From Erysipelotrichaceae bacterium (GTDB lineage: Bacteria > Bacillota_I > Bacilli_A > Erysipelotrichales > Erysipelotrichaceae), in assembly GCA_027449005.1 (NCBI GenBank), contig DAIDML010000219.1:1-7620 (forward strand): DNA of 7,620 nucleotides, given 5' to 3'. This document shows positions 6,107-7,620 of the stretch, one piece after another (the stretch's first letter is position 1; each line of letters starts with the position of its first letter). The notes under the pieces are model-generated. The model did not search any database, had not been told where the DNA came from, and saw only the letters and a program-made list of their open reading frames with translations. Made by a program: the position numbers and the translations under genes.

Positions 6107-7085
6107 TAACGCATTAGAAGAAACCCTACGGGCGATAGAAAAACAATATGGTAAAGGTTCGATCATGAAACTAGGTGATCGTGCTACGGTTGAAGTGGAT
6201 TCTATTTCAAGTGGATCTTTATCCATTGACATGGCACTAGGAGTAGGGGGATATCCAAAAGGACGAATCATTGAAATCTATGGACCTGAATCCAGTGGTA
6301 AAACCACCCTTGCGCTTCATGCGATTGCGGAAGTTCAAAAGCGTGGTGGTAAGGCTGCATTCATTGATGCGGAAAATGCCATTGATCCAACCTATGCAAG
6401 AAATCTTGGAGTCATGATTGATGACTTGATTCTTTCTCAACCTGATTCAGGTGAACAAGCCTTGGAAATCACAGAAATGCTCATTAAATCAGAAGCATTT
6501 GATCTTATTGTCATTGACTCAGTAGCAGCTCTGGTTCCTCAGGCAGAACTGGATGGTGAAATGAGCGATGCTCATGTGGGTCTTCAAGCTCGACTTATGT
6601 CTAAAGCAATGAGAAAACTCGCAGGACACATGAATCGCTCCAGTACCACTGTCATCTTCATTAATCAGCTTCGTGAGAAGATTGGAATCATGTTCGGTAA
6701 CCCTGAAACCACACCAGGGGGTAAAGCATTGAAATTCTATGCTTCCATTCGTATTGATGTCAGAAAGAGTGAAGCCATTAAACAAGGCACTGAAATTCAA
6801 GGGAATAAAGTCAACGTGAAGGTGGTTAAAAACAAAGTTGCTCCTCCATTTAAAACAGCCGTGATTGAAATCATTTATGGTGAAGGGATTTCTAAAACGG
6901 GTGAATTAATTGACATTGGGGTTGAACATGACATCATTGCGAAAGCAGGAGCATGGTTCTCTTACAAAGGAGAAAAGATTGGTCAAGGACGTGAATCTGT
7001 TCGCCAATTCCTCAAAGATAATCCAGCCATTGCCTTAGAAATCGAAACGCAAATCAAGTCAAAAATCTTAAATCCTAAAGCATAA
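6093..7085 (+). CDS. recA: Recombinase RecA
   Basis: RecA is an ATP-dependent strand-exchange protein that forms filaments on single-stranded DNA for homologous repair. Its 330 residues cover the whole core. Walker A GPESSGKT is at 64-71 and Walker B LIVIDS at 138-143. Loop L1 (about 154-167, [14 protein letters not shown]) and loop L2 with [20 protein letters not shown] (191-210) are intact. The highly conserved DAEHALDP is here DAENAIDP (92-99), a His-to-Asn change. The C-terminus stops at LNPKA without the long acidic tail of E. coli RecA (353 residues). The start at 6093 has AGAGG 5 bases upstream and gives the typical short N-terminus. The gene overlaps cinA by 14 bases and is followed immediately by a terminator. 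Confidence 0.98.
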   Translation: MAKNDNALEETLRAIEKQYGKGSIMKLGDRATVEVDSISSGSLSIDMALGVGGYPKGRIIEIYGPESSGKTTLALHAIAEVQKRGGKAAFIDAENAIDPTYARNLGVMIDDLILSQPDSGEQALEITEMLIKSEAFDLIVIDSVAALVPQAELDGEMSDAHVGLQARLMSKAMRKLAGHMNRSSTTVIFINQLREKIGIMFGNPETTPGGKALKFYASIRIDVRKSEAIKQGTEIQGNKVNVKVVKNKVAPPFKTAVIEIIYGEGISKTGELIDIGVEHDIIAKAGAWFSYKGEKIGQGRESVRQFLKDNPAIALEIETQIKSKILNPKA

Positions 7086-7105
7086 AGCCCTCCTGGGCTT
7101 TTTTT
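7084..7105 (+). terminator. Rho-independent terminator after recA
   Basis: AAAGCCC (7084-7090), the loop TCCT and GGGCTTT (7095-7101) form a 7-bp stem that continues into a run of Ts to 7105. The first two stem bases belong to the recA stop codon, so the terminator begins inside it. It closes the upstream operon. Confidence 0.92.
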
Positions 7106-7106
7106 C

Positions 7107-7135
7107 TTGTATCACATTCAAAAATAAAGTAGAAT
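7107..7135 (+). promoter_or_regulatory. Promoter of rny
   Basis: TTGTAT (7107-7112), a 17-bp spacer and TAGAAT (7130-7135) lie directly behind the recA terminator. The expected start is near 7142. The short leader carries AAGGAG (7148-7153), 7 bases before the ATG at 7161. Confidence 0.65.
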
Positions 7136-7160
7136 AGAGTTAACTTGAAGGAGAATCACT

Positions 7161-7620
7161 ATGGACTACCCAATGATGATCCTATCAGGATTTATAGGTT
7201 TAAGCGTTGGTATCATCGCAATGATACTACTTTCGAAATTAGGTTTTAATAAAGATCAACAAAAAGCGAAATTAATACTCGATGAAGCAAACATGAAGGC
7301 TGAAGGCATGATCCGTCAGGCTGTTTTAGAGGGTAAAACTCAAGTTTATGAACTTAAACTTGCGGCAGAAAAAGAGAATAAAGAGCGTCGTCAAGAAATT
7401 TCTGAATTAGAAAAACAAGCTGCACGCAGAGAAGACACCCTTAATTTCCGTGATCAATCGTTGACTCAAAAAGAAAAAAATATCGAAGAGAAAAACCAAC
7501 AATTAACCCGCAAGCATGAAAATCTTGATAGGTTAGAACTAGAATTAAAAGAGAAAATTAGCTCACAAGTGAGTGTATTAGAACAGATTGCAAGCATGTC
7601 TTCGGATGATGCGAAAAGAG
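7161..7620 (+). CDS. rny: Ribonuclease Y, N-terminal part (cut by the window edge)
   Basis: RNase Y is the membrane-anchored endoribonuclease that starts bulk mRNA decay in many Bacillota. The 153 codons present give a short N-terminal membrane helix (about 5-26, MMILSGFIGLSVGIIAMILL), then a long, highly charged coiled coil (about 32-140) rich in E, K, Q and R with repeats such as REDTLNFRDQSLTQKEKNIEEK. This is the RNase Y layout before the KH and HD domains, which would lie beyond the window. AAGGAG 7 bases upstream fixes the start. The position just downstream of recA is conserved in Bacillota. Without the catalytic part the call rests on architecture, similarity of the coiled coil and gene order. 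Confidence 0.88.
   Translation, partial: MDYPMMILSGFIGLSVGIIAMILLSKLGFNKDQQKAKLILDEANMKAEGMIRQAVLEGKTQVYELKLAAEKENKERRQEISELEKQAARREDTLNFRDQSLTQKEKNIEEKNQQLTRKHENLDRLELELKEKISSQVSVLEQIASMSSDDAKR

Noticed and set aside
1..7620. tRNA genes, CRISPR arrays, insertion sequences, phage genes or riboswitches
   Set aside because: None were found by reading; apart from the 13-bp inverted repeats there is no repeat structure, and all gaps are short or filled by rnpB.

Overview
This is a gene-dense, AT-rich window that looks like a chromosomal core region of a walled, low-GC Gram-positive bacterium (Bacillota; Bacilli- or Erysipelotrichia-like). The reasons are the recU-PBP1 pair, a GpsB/DivIVA-family gene beside the RNase P RNA gene, the rodZ(ymfM)-pgsA-cinA-recA run followed by RNase Y, purine-rich Shine-Dalgarno sites, and standard-code TGG tryptophans. 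A bifunctional penicillin-binding protein, GpsB and RodZ argue against a wall-less mollicute. The exact taxon cannot be named from the window.

Layout. The left part (28-3349, minus strand) is a two-gene operon, recU then a class A PBP (ponA), overlapping by 11 bases and driven by a promoter placed so close to recU that the mRNA should be leaderless. A 96-bp divergent promoter region (3350-3445) separates it from a plus-strand run: gpsB (3446-3757), rnpB (about 3763-4112), rodZ-like (4147-5034), pgsA (5037-5630), a C-terminal-type cinA (5630-6106) and recA (6093-7085). The last four are spaced by 2 bp or less or overlap, so they are probably translated from a common mRNA. A strong rho-independent terminator closes recA at once (7084-7105). 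A new promoter then drives rny (RNase Y), which starts at 7161 and runs off the right edge.

How it fits together. Wall growth (PBP1, GpsB, RodZ) and membrane phospholipid synthesis (PgsA) sit with recombination and repair (RecU Holliday junction resolvase, RecA) and RNA metabolism (RNase P RNA, RNase Y). In Bacillus subtilis the recU-ponA/gpsB/rnpB block and the ymfM-pgsA-cinA-recA-rny block are distant from each other; here they are fused.

The most notable observation is at the extreme left. The last codons of the PBP gene contain a 59-bp segment bounded by perfect 13-bp inverted repeats (1-13 and 73-85). As given, the segment carries a stop codon and ends the protein in an un-PASTA-like tail. 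If the segment is flipped, the reading frame stays open to the window edge and encodes a convincing end of one PASTA domain plus the start of another. This is either an intragenic invertible switch of the PBP tail, a fixed micro-inversion, or an assembly artefact.
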